64,000 nt of DNA from Trema orientale. Its lineage: Eukaryota > Streptophyta > Magnoliopsida > Rosales > Cannabaceae. The stretch is taken from the NCBI GenBank assembly GCA_002914845.1, contig JXTC01000047.1:737914-801913 (forward strand). Direction: 5' to 3'. The translations under genes and the position numbers were made by a program. The notes under the pieces are model-generated. The model was not told where the DNA came from and searched no databases. It was given only the letters and a program-made list of their open reading frames with translations. This document shows positions 23,571 through 35,879 of the stretch, one piece after another. Position 1 is the first letter of the stretch; each line of letters starts with the position of its first letter.

Positions 23571-26500
23571 ATGAGTGACTACTCAAAAGAAGTTGTGACC
23601 AAGCTGGAAGGTGAGATCTTTGGCAGACCTGCAAGTGATATATACATATTTATATTGTTTGCATGTACATGTTTATCTCTTGTTAATCTTCTTAATTTTA
23701 ATTATATTTGTACATTCACATATATGATTGTAATTTGGTTTCAAAGTGTATATTTGTCAAATCTGTATGTGGTGCTTCATTTTTCAGTGATCTGATGGTA
23801 TGTTTAATGTAAATTATCTGTGATTAGTTACACCCAAAAGAGGGGAAATTGATCTTAAAAAACCTATATTCCCAAAGGAAAAGAAGAGGATATATAATCG
23901 TTCATAGATGATAGAAACATAACTACGTTATTAGATTGAGCATATATGATTGATCTATCTGGAAAAATAATAATGAGTCAATAAGATTATATCTGATTCA
24001 TTTAGTGTTTATATATTAATTTTCCTGAATATAATTCTGTAAAGAGAAAAATATGGATATAAGAAATTGAATCTTCCTCAAGTTTATTGTTGATTTGAAT
24101 AATTTTTACATCATAGTGGTTCTTTAGAATATTGTTGAGTATTAATTTATCTTGTGTGGCATGGCAAAGTTTTATTAATACTCCAACTAGCTAGTAGTTG
24201 ATATCTTAAGATGATATTGATTATTGTAATTATTTCTAAATACAAAGTACAACATACGTGTAACACGTGACAAGTATTAAGATCTTTAACTGAAATCGGT
24301 ATATCTGTTATTTGACTCTTTTTTTTACGACGTATAACACGTGACAAGTATTAAGATCTTTGACTGAAACCGGTATATCTGTTATTTAACTTTTTCTTTT
24401 TTTAAAAAAAAGTGAGGCTTACTTAATGACTTTTAAAATCTTTAACTGAAACTGGTATATCTGTTATTTGACTTTTTTTTTTTTTTTAAAAGTAGGACTT
24501 AACTAATAACCATCACTTATTACAAATAAAAAAAAAAATAACTCACGCACCCTGAGAGTTGACTCCTGACCTAATACCCAATCTCCATCCCATTCACCTA
24601 CTGCGCTAACCCCAGCACCCCAGCAGGATCTATTATTATGTATGCATGTTTATAAACTTTTGATTCTACGTTGATGTTCACGCTGTAGACTCTTGAGATT
24701 AATAATAGCACTGTTGATTATAAATCGTGTGTGATAATAAGTAGATTTAGACCTACCCGACGTCAAAGCTTTAATAATACTCCAACTAGCTAGCTAGTTG
24801 ATAAGTGCAGGTTAGTATATGGCCTATGATGATATTAATCGTTGTAATTATTCCAAATACAGAGTGTGATGTGCGGCACGTGACAATTTTTAAGATAACT
24901 GAAATCGGTATCGGTTATTTGACTTGCTTATAAATATGCACATGAACTTCTAATATTGCATTTTGACGTAGTTTGATTCTATTTGAATGTACATAAATTT
25001 TTTGTTCTATGTAGGTATGGATACATGTATAGATCAACTAAATAAAATATGTATAATAGAAATTGTACACAGTTAGTACTTAAGGCTAAGAGTACGGTCG
25101 ATTTTGCATTACTTATATTTATTTAATTTGGTATAGCAAATAAATGTCAAGAATAAATTAAGACTACACAATATCTTATAATGATCATACCCTTATTAAG
25201 TATTATCCTTCAATATAATCTTTGGTACTATTAAAGATAGTATAAAATTTTGTCTAACTCATGAATGTCTCAGGATAAATTAGGCCATGTTATATGAGTC
25301 ACTAGATTCTTCATAGGAAATTTGATTTTTTATTTCTTTTTGGATTTTTCTGACGAGCTTTAACAAATATAAATTATTTGAGTGTACTGGTCTCAGTTCC
25401 GTCTCTTGAACTTAAGGCTGCGCTTGCACATCGCTGGCGTTCTATGAATATATACATGGTAGTATTGATATGCCCTGGTTGTCAACCTTTCTAATGTCCA
25501 AATTAGATAAACACGCTAATCTTTTTTTGAGATGTAAAATTGCCCCACATAGACCTTTTTTCCAAATTAGACAAACATACAATAGGAGGCATTAATATTT
25601 ATGACAAGATTATTATATTTATCCTCGCTCACCGCTAGATTTTTAGACATAATTTCTAGGCTCCACACATCAGTTGCCATAACAACTTGAAAAGTATATG
25701 TCGTTAATACCCTTTTTGGTAACTTTTGCCCCGTTGAGTAACGTGATTATGACACTAATATAGATAGGAAGTTTGTTAATGTGGATTATATTTAATTATG
25801 TAACATAACTCCAATTCCATTTTTATAAGTTGCCTTATATGTATAAAATTATACGCAAAAAACACACATCTTTTCTATTCTTGACCTTTTAATTTGAAAA
25901 GTAAAATATATACATGCATGTATACATAATATATTTTTTTTCTCTTTTTGCATGTTCATATTTACATATTAATTTAATATATATATATATATACACGCAT
26001 ATACATATACTTTACTTTTGAAATTTGAATGTAACTTGTCTCATTACATATATTTCGATGACAAATTATAACAAATAAGAGTATTGTATGTGTTTTATAA
26101 CATATATGTATGCAGAACAATCTTATGTATCGGCAGATTATGAAGAAGCAATTAGTGCCTTCCGTCCTGACATTACTGCAAAAGAAGAGCCAATTGAGAT
26201 TAAAGTGGAAAGCTCCTTAGAGAGAGGTCGTCCTAGCCAGGATGATCATCTCAACAGAATGGACAAAGAGCATGACGAATATGTTGCTTCTTTGCGTGCA
26301 GTGGTCAATGCTGAGAGTGATCACGTAAAGCTCAAATACATATATATATATATGTGTGTATATATATATTATTGTAACTTTTTAAATCTCTATTTAACTG
26401 TTATGTAATAAGGTTTTGTTGATTTTTCGAGAACAGTCAGTATGTAATAACTGATCATGAAGCTTTCTTACAAATATTAGGAATTCATACATATTTTATT

Positions 26501-28126
26501 ATATATTCACGTTCGTAGGAGCGTAAGAAAGAACTGAGGCACGAAGCGCGTAGATGGATGGGAGCTGTACTCTTTAAGACTATTGGTGATGTGACTCACT
26601 GGGGAAAGGTCGTGGATTATGAAGTTGAAACTGGCTGGTTTAAGGTGTGGCTTCGTTGATATTATATTATACCGTTACGTGTATAGTTGTACTTGTTAAT
26701 TAAAGGTTTTCTAATTCACTTTAGGTGTTAGCTATTGTGGATATATATTAGGGAGAATTTTTGTGGGATTAGACTAGTCTATTTGAAGTTTATCATAAAA
26801 TAAGTCTTGTATTAGTCAAAGTGATATAACTCGAGAGGAACAATATTACAACTTGGTGAAAAAAATTTGGGTTGTTCGGGGTAGCAATAGAGAAAGAGTC
26901 TTCTTGGGATTTTCATATTAGTAAAAACTAAAATTATAATTCCAACTTATGGGATTTCCGGGTAGACGAAAGTATTATAATTGTTAAAAAATTTGTTGTT
27001 GGTTTTCCATAGACGTAGACAATTAATTCCGCCGAATAACCACATTTAATATTTGTGTCATTTATTATATGCTTGAATCTAATTCAAGATTTCAAAATAT
27101 AAATTATATTTTATAATTAAGTACATATGGTATAAATTTATATATATAGATATGTATATAATCTTTACTAGCTTAAAATAAGCGTGAAAGCATACAAAGT
27201 ATGGGCATACGTAACATGGCATAAATATATCCTCCTGAACTTTTTCATTATATACTCGTAATCATTCTATATAGACATAATTAATTAATGTTAAAGACCC
27301 AAACTCCTGTAAAGTTTATAACACCTGAATTACATCATTATTTAGTTAGTATTTTATTAAAAAAAAATTGTATCGATCTTATTAATTTTCCTTGTTGCAT
27401 ATGTTGGTATTAATAAAATATTAGCATAGACACACAATATTCTAGCCGTTTTACCAATCTCATTCGCTGGATTAATTAGTTTATGTGACATAATTATACA
27501 GTACGTATTTTCTATGCAGGTTTTGTATGACGATTACGAAGACGAGGAAATGAGCAAGGACGAACTGCTTCGACTTTTAGCTGAACCTGAAGGACTTAGC
27601 CAATATGCCGACCGCTTACCTGCTAGGTCCGTATATATAATTAAATTACAAATACGACCACTAAATTAATTTCCATCCTACTTTTCTTTCTAAGTTAATC
27701 TTTTCAGAGACATATGTGTGTATATATATATCCTCGTTAAAAATGCATAAATTAATTAGTGACAACCATTTGCTTAACTCTGTAGTAATATATATAATGT
27801 TTTCACTTAATCTTAAATTATTTTCATTCTTTTAAAAAATATGTTATTACATTTTATAAAACGAATCGGACTTGGAAACCCTAATTTGGCTATACGCATA
27901 ACATAGTTCGGAGAAGCGTAACCCAAAGAGGAAAAGACCTGAAACTGAGAAGAAGAAGAGGAAGAAACCAGCTCTGGCTGCATCAGCTACTCGTGCACCT
28001 ACATCAACTACTCATGCAGCTCCGACGCGCCAGAGAAGGCCTCGCAGAGCCAAAGAGCCCAGCACCTATGTTCCTCTGGCATTAAGGGAGACCAAGAAGG
28101 ATGCCTACTACTGGTACTGGCCCTGA
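23571..28126 (+). CDS. Small Tudor-like-domain protein with basic C-terminal tail
   Basis: Five exons: 23571-23610, 26116-26324, 26519-26644, 27520-27626, 27907-28126. They total 702 nt, giving 233 residues. The junctions keep frame and use GT-AG. Residues 1-83 are acidic and unremarkable. About 95-140 forms a compact Tudor-like module (WMGAVLF, then WGKVVDYEVETGWFKVLYDD and YEDEEMSKDELLRLL), like the single Tudor-type domain of plant PTM or 'dirigent-17-like' proteins. The last 73 residues contain Lys/Arg-rich stretches (KRNPKRKRPETEKKKRKK) that look like a nuclear localisation signal, and the protein ends in YYWYWP. A chromatin-reader role is an inference. Intron 1 is 2.5 kb and holds duplicated segments. 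The short first exon is the least certain part. Confidence 0.7.
24163..24920 (+). repeat. Duplicated segments in intron 1 of the Tudor-like gene
   Basis: The phrase aatactccaactagctag and its surroundings occur near 24177 and again near 24776. The phrase tttaactgaaatcggtatat, with variants, occurs near 24288, 24360, 24438 and 24895, usually followed by ctgttatttgactttttt. These are imperfect direct repeats from local duplications of about 75-600 bases. Confidence 0.65.
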
Positions 28127-28245
28127 ATATTGGTTTATATGGTCCTCCGCTTTGTGGTACGTAATTTTAACAAATATATATGCTAAGCCTATTATATAGT
28201 TTATGAACTTGGAAACATGCTTTTAAAAAAGATATCAATAATATT

Positions 28246-28270
28246 TGTGTGTGTGTGTGTGTGTGTGTGT
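28246..28270. repeat. (TG)n microsatellite
   Basis: About 12 perfect TG dinucleotides just downstream of the Tudor-like gene's stop, probably in or near its 3' UTR. Confidence 0.9.
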
Positions 28271-30129
28271 TTTTGTTAGGTGGGTTTGAAGAATATTCCA
28301 TGTGAAATGTGAAGCTCAAAGTGGAAGAGACCTTCTATCTGGTGCGAAGATGTTGTTCATCTTCTTTTTTATATGATTAATTTCTGGGATTTTAAAGTAT
28401 CGTACCATAATTAACTCAGTTTGTGGACCTTTCTTATGAGTACTCTTTGTTGGAATTTTTATGTGGACTAACATAATTTATTGGCAACTCACCTAATAGT
28501 ATATCATAGACAATCATTTGAATAGTATTATGCATGATACAATTAATGGGATAGACCACATATCTTAGTATGCTTGAGGCCTATGGTTTCAAACTCTTTG
28601 GATACTTTGGCCAGCCCATTGGGCCAAAACTGTTAGTTACCACATGTGACATTTGGCCCACTTAGCCCATTGTCCTTAAGGAATTGGTCGTTGACCAAAA
28701 TATGGGTGTGTGCTAAGTTGTGTACTTCGAACACCAGAGAAGAGCCAAAGAGTATTGAACACCATAACCCCCTCTTGATTGTTTAGCTACGCGTTGGAGA
28801 GGATAATGACTGGTGAAAATGGTAATATCCATTTTATATTTTGCAATGTGCTTTAAGATTAAATGGGATTATTGTTGGTATTATGCTCAATGTTTATTGG
28901 ATTCTGTTTTCATCAATTAGTATCAAGAGCTAGTCCATTTAACTTCAAGTTATTTTGTTGTTTATCCATTTTCTGTCTGAAATATTTTTCAGATTTTTGG
29001 GGGTATTTTTGTGACTTTATACCCTTTTTTTTCGAGAATATTTTTGGCACAAACAATTATCACTTTAAATTATCGATGGACAATATTATGTGATGTGGGC
29101 ATTATATTTGTGGTGTTTATGCTTGCTTTGGCTGAATTTTTTGAGTTTTTTGAAGCCTTGAAAACGGTTGATAATGGTCAAAATTTTGTCGATTTTCTGC
29201 ACTTTTTGGAGCATTTTTTGCCAAATAAATGTCATAAAACCAAAGAAAATGAAATTTGGAATAAAATGCCTCCAAGATTGTCCAAAACGGAGCACTAGAG
29301 AGTGAGTTTTCAGCGGGTCGGGTCACACGGGTCCGGGTAGACCCGATTGCAGAAATGAGTGACAGAGACGATGCCAAACGACGTCATTTTTACACCTATC
29401 ACGCAAAACAACAGGTCGTTTGTGAGTAGCTAATGCTCGTCGTTTTGGTCAAACAACATGTCATTTTTCAGAAAAATATCGTACAGATTAGACCAGAAAA
29501 TATTTTAAAAAAAATGAGGGTACATGGGGGCGCGTCTAGGGTCGTTGTTTGCCCAAATTTTACCACTTTGTTCCATTTTTTATTTTCTACATATTTTCGT
29601 GACTAAACACAATTTTTTGGAACATTTATATCATTATTGTGATCATATTTTCTCTTATAATTTGATTATGGCGTAATATTAAATTGTGATTAACAATAGT
29701 GAATGCTTATGAACTAACTTGTCGTAGTTTGAGCATTTCAATTTTATTGGATATTTTAACATCGTCATTAATTCCCACATTTTAATGATATCAAATATTA
29801 CTAACTCCATATGGATAATTAAATTATCCTGTCGACGATTTAATTGTCTGGTAGGATACTTAGAATGGTGAATGAACTATATTTAGTATAATGAACCACA
29901 AAAAATTCGATCCTATCGATAAGGAATTGATGCATTTGATTATGATATTAAATATTTGTGAAATATCCTTACGTACGAATGAGTCCTTGCTCAAGAGATT
30001 TTAGCACATAATGATCACATAATTATTTTGGATCAGTAGAATAGCTGAGGAAAGAGCACAAATAGCATGATCTAGTTTAACATGCATAATAATGGTTGTT
30101 GCTCTTCTTGTTTGATTAAGCTTTGAGCA

Positions 30130-31211
30130 ATCCTCGAATTTTCTATCATTTTCTAAATGGGACTAATTATAAGCAATGGCTTGCATCTCTCTTAATGATT
30201 TTGGCCATCATAAAAGAGGATTTAGCCTTGATAATTGAAGAGCCTCCAAAACCTATTGATTCATCTTCTGATGGTGCCAAGAAACTTTTCAATGAGTAGC
30301 AACACTCGAATCGTTGTTATTTGATGATCATAAGGTATCACATGGAAGAATCGATTCGTGATAGTATTCCTAAGACTACAATTGCTAAAGAGCTTCGTGT
30401 AGAAATTGCTAAGAAATATATGAAATTTGCGAAGTCTGAAAAGGAACACTATTTGAATTTCCTCCACACCATTTACTATGATGGAGTTAGTGGTATTAGA
30501 AACTATATTGTGACTCTCGAATCTTTCTTCCAGAAGTTGAAGAGAATGGGCATGAATCTTGGTGAAGATTTTCTAGTATGGCATATGATGAGATATCTTC
30601 CTCCTCAATTTGACTTGATTAGGTCAAGCTATAATACTTAAGAGAAAGGGTGGAGTGCAAGTGAGATGGCTGATATCCTTACCAAGGAGGAAAATGACAT
30701 CAAAACCAGAAAAGTATATTTTGTCTCCTTGATGACCACAAAGGACGGGTTTAATCAGAAAAAGAAGAATTTCTTCAAGAAAAACATTGGAAAACAACAA
30801 TTCAAGAATGGTGGCATTAATGTAAAGGCTGCTACACCTTCTGATGCAGCTAAGGTGGAAGGGTTCAAGGGAACTTGTAACTACTGTCATAAGTTTAGAC
30901 GTAAGAAAGTAGATTGCTGTAAGCTTAAGGCTTCCTTAGAGAAGAAAAGTACTTGTTTGGTAATGGTTTATTTAGAATCCAACATAGTTGATATACCCTC
31001 AAATACTTAGTGGTTAGACACTTGTGCAATAATTCATGTTATTAATTCATTGCAGGTAGTGACAAGCAGAAGGAATCCAACTAGTTTGGAGCAGTTTTTG
31101 AGGAGAGTCATATTACAGCTAACTACTAGATATTTTTTGGAGTTACATGAAGTCGCTTACATATCTTCGATTAGGAAGAATTTGATTTTTGTATCTATTT
31201 TGGATAGATCC
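30130..31211 (+). pseudogene. Copia gag and protease start, disrupted
   Basis: The gag region has LNGTNYKQWLASL (about 30153), a UBN2-type capsid stretch (YHMEESIRDS to LPPQFDLIRSSY) and a zinc knuckle that has lost key residues: CNYCHKFRRKKVDC, where GH is expected in place of RR. Stops lie at 30297, 30639 and 31008. The protease active site reads LDTCAIIHV in place of the usual DTG. The frame continues into LDRS at 31200-31210, where the LTR inserted. Confidence 0.8.
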
Positions 31212-33803
31212 TGTCACGACCCAAAAGCGGGCCAATGGCAGAAGAGTAATTTTATAAATTATAATTTTTAAATTTATTTTTTACAAAATAGTGTAAGAGT
31301 TTAATTTTTTTTTTTTTTTTTTATAAATCTTCAAAAATGACAATCTTACAAAAAATCGTATAATCATTTATAAGTTAAATTTTACACTTTAAAAATCATT
31401 CATTAAGCATTGTGCTATAAAGGTCGAACATTTAAAATTTTAATTGTCTTTTTACAGTTTCCAAAATATTCTCCAATCACAAAGATAATAATGGTGATTT
31501 AAAATTTCCTCATACATCTACTTGTAAATATATTTAAAATATGGCTAAATAATTATTGAAGAAAATGAGAGAATCTATAATAGGATGCAAACCCAAAGCA
31601 ATGGATATGACTATGAAGAATAACTCTAGTATTGCACTAGCGAACCAAAAGTCTATCTCACCTCTGTAATCCTGGAAGTGGAAAAATAAGAGGGGGTGAG
31701 CATTCGCCTCAGTAGGAATTCAATTACAGTTCTAAATGGATGTAATTTTTCTAAACCTGCATAGTTAGTATCTTTCAAATCGGTTTATAAAATCAGGATC
31801 ATAAAATATTCAAAAATCACATTTGATCCTCACATAAAATAAAACCAAAATCACATAATTGTACATATCATACATCAATCAATATATATGTGTGAGCTCT
31901 TATCCTCCCATCACAACTTTGTAATACCTCTTTACCAAAGCTACCAAACATTTGGACACTATTCAGAGGTGTATCAACAAAACTTGTGCAGGGGCTTAGG
32001 TCTCTCACCTAATGCTGCAGCAACTCGCTAGCGATCTAAACTACCGTGATGCCATAATGGAACTCTAGTGTGTGATCCTATGGTATGTACAAAATGTGAC
32101 AGGGTGTGTAATAACTATGCAATAAAGATATAACCAAATAATACTTTAAAATTCTACTTAGTATTATTTTAGGATTTACTGTAACATAGGTAGCAATCTG
32201 TTGTATCACCTCACAATCACAATTTTAAAAATATGCATAAAAATCACACAGTCCAATTCCAGTATAATCCAATATTTTTCAACAATCTATCAAACCATCG
32301 TATTATTCACGATTTTTCATAAATCAGTCATAATGCATATGTAAATCAAAACAAGTATAAAACTAGGCAATTGAATCCCTACATCGAGATAATAACTATG
32401 CCAAGCTATCAGCGCTTGTCGAATTTCCCATTGGTCATTTTAGTGCTCGAGAGGTGGTTTCATGAATCCCGTTCGCTTACTTTGAAGGTTGACTTTTTTT
32501 AACGGAGTCTCAAATGACAAAATGGACTCCACCACTGCGTTCCTAGCATCCAAAATAGCTAGTTTAGGCATATAACTCGACCATTTTGAGTACGGGTCAA
32601 AATTCGGACTTTGGCACGTAAAACAAGACTATTCACACTCCCTGTGTCTCGAAATTCGTGTTATTTAGAAATATATCAATCATATATATCAAAACCGGTC
32701 TCTCTACCTCACTAAATCCAAATTTGAAGTTGAAACTTCGATTCAAGGTCCCGAGCCTTAATTGGGCCTTAATTTTGAAAGTTACAAAAATACCACTTTT
32801 TCTAAAGTATTTAGAAAAGTGTCATCTTTTCTTAGTTCTTACAAAAATACACTTTTTCTGAAATATTTTCAGAAATATCATTATGGCAGAACTATTTATG
32901 AAAATATCACTTTTCAAAAATATTTGCAAAAAATCAACTTTGCTAATTATTTATAAAAATGTTATTTTTACATAAATATTTCAAAAAATACCCCTTTTCT
33001 AATCTTAGCCAAAGGCCTAATCTCAATAGTAACATACTTTCGACCCAACACTGTGTTGGTTTGTAAAAATACGTCTTTTTGTCCCAAATTAGGAAAAAAA
33101 TATCACAGTTTTTAATTCAAGATTTCTCTCAAACCGGACATCAATGCAACACAATACCACTATATTTATTCATGATTCAATCTCCTCTATCATCTCATAT
33201 AACTTTCACGATCATAAAAAGAACTTCAAAAAAATAATTATAAAAATACCACAAATCAATTATAAAAATAACGAAAGTTACGGAATGCTCACCAACAGTG
33301 AACTAGGGCGTAAGAAGGGTCTTGAATAAAAGCTCGTGATGAGATGAATCCAACGAGACCAGTGGTAGCCCTCTAGGTAGTCGGACGGCGGCACGGTGGC
33401 GTTGGAAACTTTTACGGTCGTTTTCATTTTTTATGGTCGTTTGGCCTAGTTTGACTGCTTACAACTTCATATTTCGACAATCAACCAAGGAGAAGGAGGT
33501 TGGATCTTGAAGGTGGTATAGCAAGGAGTAAAATGGCGAGGCTCATGCTAACTATTTTCTTGTGGTTGTGCATGGAGAGAATAGAGAAGTTGGTGGTTTG
33601 GCCATGGTTGATGGAAGAAACGAAAAAGAAAAAGAAAAGAGAAGTGGCAGATGGAGTCGTCGGGGAGTGATGAAGAAAAGAAGGAGTGTTGCATTTAAAA
33701 ACAAAAGTGGGTCCTACCACTTATATAAAATAAAATACTTTAATTAATTAATTTTTTGGGAAAAAAATTACTAGAATACCTTTTCAAATTTTGGGTTTTT
33801 ACA
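31212..33803 (+). mobile_element. 2.6-kb solo LTR (TGTCACGACCC type) inside the Copia pol frame
   Basis: Begins TGTCACGACCC and ends TTGGGTTTTTACA. It is flanked by gatcc (31207-31211) and gatct (33804-33808), a near-perfect 5-bp duplication. Removing it rejoins the Copia frame as LDRS followed by GFSFLFGNRK. The TGTCACGACCC start is common in plant Gypsy-type LTRs. Only non-coding AT-rich sequence lies within; small open frames there are not genes. Confidence 0.8.
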
Positions 33804-34455
33804 GATCTGGTTTTAGTTTTCTTTTTGGAAATAGAAAAGTAAATTTGTACCATAACTCTCTTTTGTTAGGAAATGGAACCTTATGTGGTAATTTATATAA
33901 ACTTGATCTGAATGATTTTCTCATTATTTCTGAATCTCTTAATACTGTTGTTGGTTCCAAACGATTGAGATCTGATGAAAAATCTTCCATATTATGGCAT
34001 AATCGATTAGGTCACATTTCTAGATAGAATAGAAAAAATGGTAAAGAATGGTGTACTTCAGGAGCTTGATTTTAAATATTTTGATACATATGTTGATTGT
34101 ATCAAAGGAAAGTTGATTGCTAAAATTAGAAAGAGTAAAACAGACAGGTGTGTGGATGTGTTAGTAAAGATCCATACTGATATTTGTGGGCCGTTTATAC
34201 CTCCAGCTATGGGAGATTACAGGTACTTTATCACCTTTATTGATGACTTTTCCTGCTACGGTCTTATTGAATTAATTCGTAAGAAGTCCGACTCATTGGA
34301 AGCTTTTAAAGTCTTTAAAGTTAGAGTGGAGCTTCAAAAGGAGATGAAAATTAAAGCAGTCAATTCTGATAGAGGTAGTGAGTATTATGGTAGATATGGT
34401 GACACTGGACATAATCTTGGGCCTTTTGCAAGGTACTTACATGATGTTAGGATTA
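33804..34455 (+). pseudogene. Copia GAG-pre-integrase and integrase fragment
   Basis: Contains the pre-integrase motif WHNRLGHIS (about 34000), then a frame change near 34028. The start of the integrase core follows: IHTDICGPF (first Asp, about 34170), FIDDFSCYG, and VNSDRGSEYYG (second Asp, about 34365). The frame ends at 34453 before the catalytic Glu. In the family this enzyme inserts the cDNA; this copy is dead. Confidence 0.85.
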
Positions 34456-35700
34456 TGCCCAAAAAGTGTTTATTATTTATGGATATTTATTGAATATTTT
34501 GGATATCTAATAAAGGATATTTAATGCATAGTATTTGTGATATTATTTTAATTATTGGTACAATAGTAAATGTCAAAAGATTCCATGATTTACTCATTAG
34601 AGAAATATTTTAATAAAGTTGTTTATTAAAGTTAAGACATATTTTCTCTAATTAAATCAAAAAAGACTGTTCACATCTAATAAGAGAAGCTGGACACTTC
34701 TCTTGAATCGTGTTGCAAGACTTTGCACATATATAGTATGTCTTAATCTATATTGGTATGACTATGTGCAAAAAGTCTTTGTGTGTAAAAATTGAACAAG
34801 GATCATGTGAAATATGTTCTTGTAATAAGTGTCGTTGACAAGAACATATTCTCACAAATTTAATAATTAATACATATCTTTTTTAATCTTGAAATAAGTG
34901 ATGAACCCATGTTTATAACTTGTATTATTTGAGATACTAAAAGGTACGAATCAAGAAATTGACGATCTAGACCCTGACATTTTGGTATTGCATTATTATG
35001 GGCATTGGGAATATATGCATATAGATATGGAATCTACAACTCTATTATATAGAAAAGTGAATACTACCTTGAGGAGCTATAAAAGCTTGGATGATTTAAA
35101 CCTTAGCTAAGTAGTTAATAAAATTAGATATTTTATTAATTGAAGACTTTCTGTAAGTTTGATCATCCATTAGATATAGTCTTATATCAAGGAATTGAAA
35201 GATATAATTAGAGGGGCAAAATGGTAATTTTACCTAGCTCCAATTATATGTATTCATGTGGAGATACACATACACATGTTAAATATAATAGACATAATTT
35301 TTATTATAAGGTATCTTGTGATATTTATTTAATTCAAGAGTGCAGTTTGGATCTTTATTGGAATAAGTCCATAACTAATAATACAAGCCTACTTGTATTA
35401 AGAGTTAATTGTAACTGGACCCTTATCTATTGGAGGTTGAATTAAATAGGTTCATTTGGGCCCCAAACCTATACCAACATCTTCGGCTGCATGAGATCAA
35501 TTGGGCTCAAATAATTTAATGTGCAAATACACAAAAAGGAGAAAAAAACTGGATAGTAATTGCCCACCACATGGCTCCTTAGAGCAGTGATTTTTGGCCA
35601 GGCCTAAGGCCCACTAGGGCTGGTCAAAATTCCTTCTTAAGGTAGGAGTTTATAAAAGACTCCTCCCCTTCCTTGTTATATTCCTGTGGGTAAATTATAA
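34456..35700. mobile_element. Retroelement LTR-like insertion into the Copia integrase
   Basis: The integrase similarity breaks at a sequence starting TGCCCAAAAAGTG, a typical Copia-type LTR beginning. AT-rich DNA follows, with TTTATAAAAGACTCCTCCCC near 35650, which resembles a promoter/leader. I could not define the right end or a target duplication, so the extent is approximate. Confidence 0.4.
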
Positions 35701-35879
35701 AAATAATATGGTATTTTATCCTAGTTAATTATATAAATATAATAAAATTTCCTGTAGGATAAACTTTATTATATTAAGTATAATTAATTACAATTTTATG
35801 TCTTATTCTTTATGTGATCTTAAACTTAATATATAATTTTTAATTAATTAAAAATGTCGTGGCTACTCTTTAATTAACT

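Larger units (their letters stand above)
28448..34455 (+). mobile_element. Copia retrotransposon remnant (LTR, leader, gag, protease, integrase)
   Basis: A probable 5' LTR runs from TGTTGGAAT (28448) to CATCA (28915). It is followed at once by a primer-binding-like site, attagtatcaagagc, close to the usual Copia TGGTATCAGAGC. A non-coding leader of about 1.2 kb, with ACGAC/GTCGTTT words at 29371-29472, precedes gag (from about 30130). Protease and integrase parts follow, split by a solo LTR (31212-33803). The integrase stops near 34453, where another insertion begins. No reverse transcriptase or 3' LTR was found on this strand. The LTR start is by sequence type only; I found no target duplication. 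Confidence 0.75.

Noticed and set aside
35221..35445. 74-codon open frame in the LTR-like insertion
   Set aside because: No motif, lies in presumed LTR sequence.
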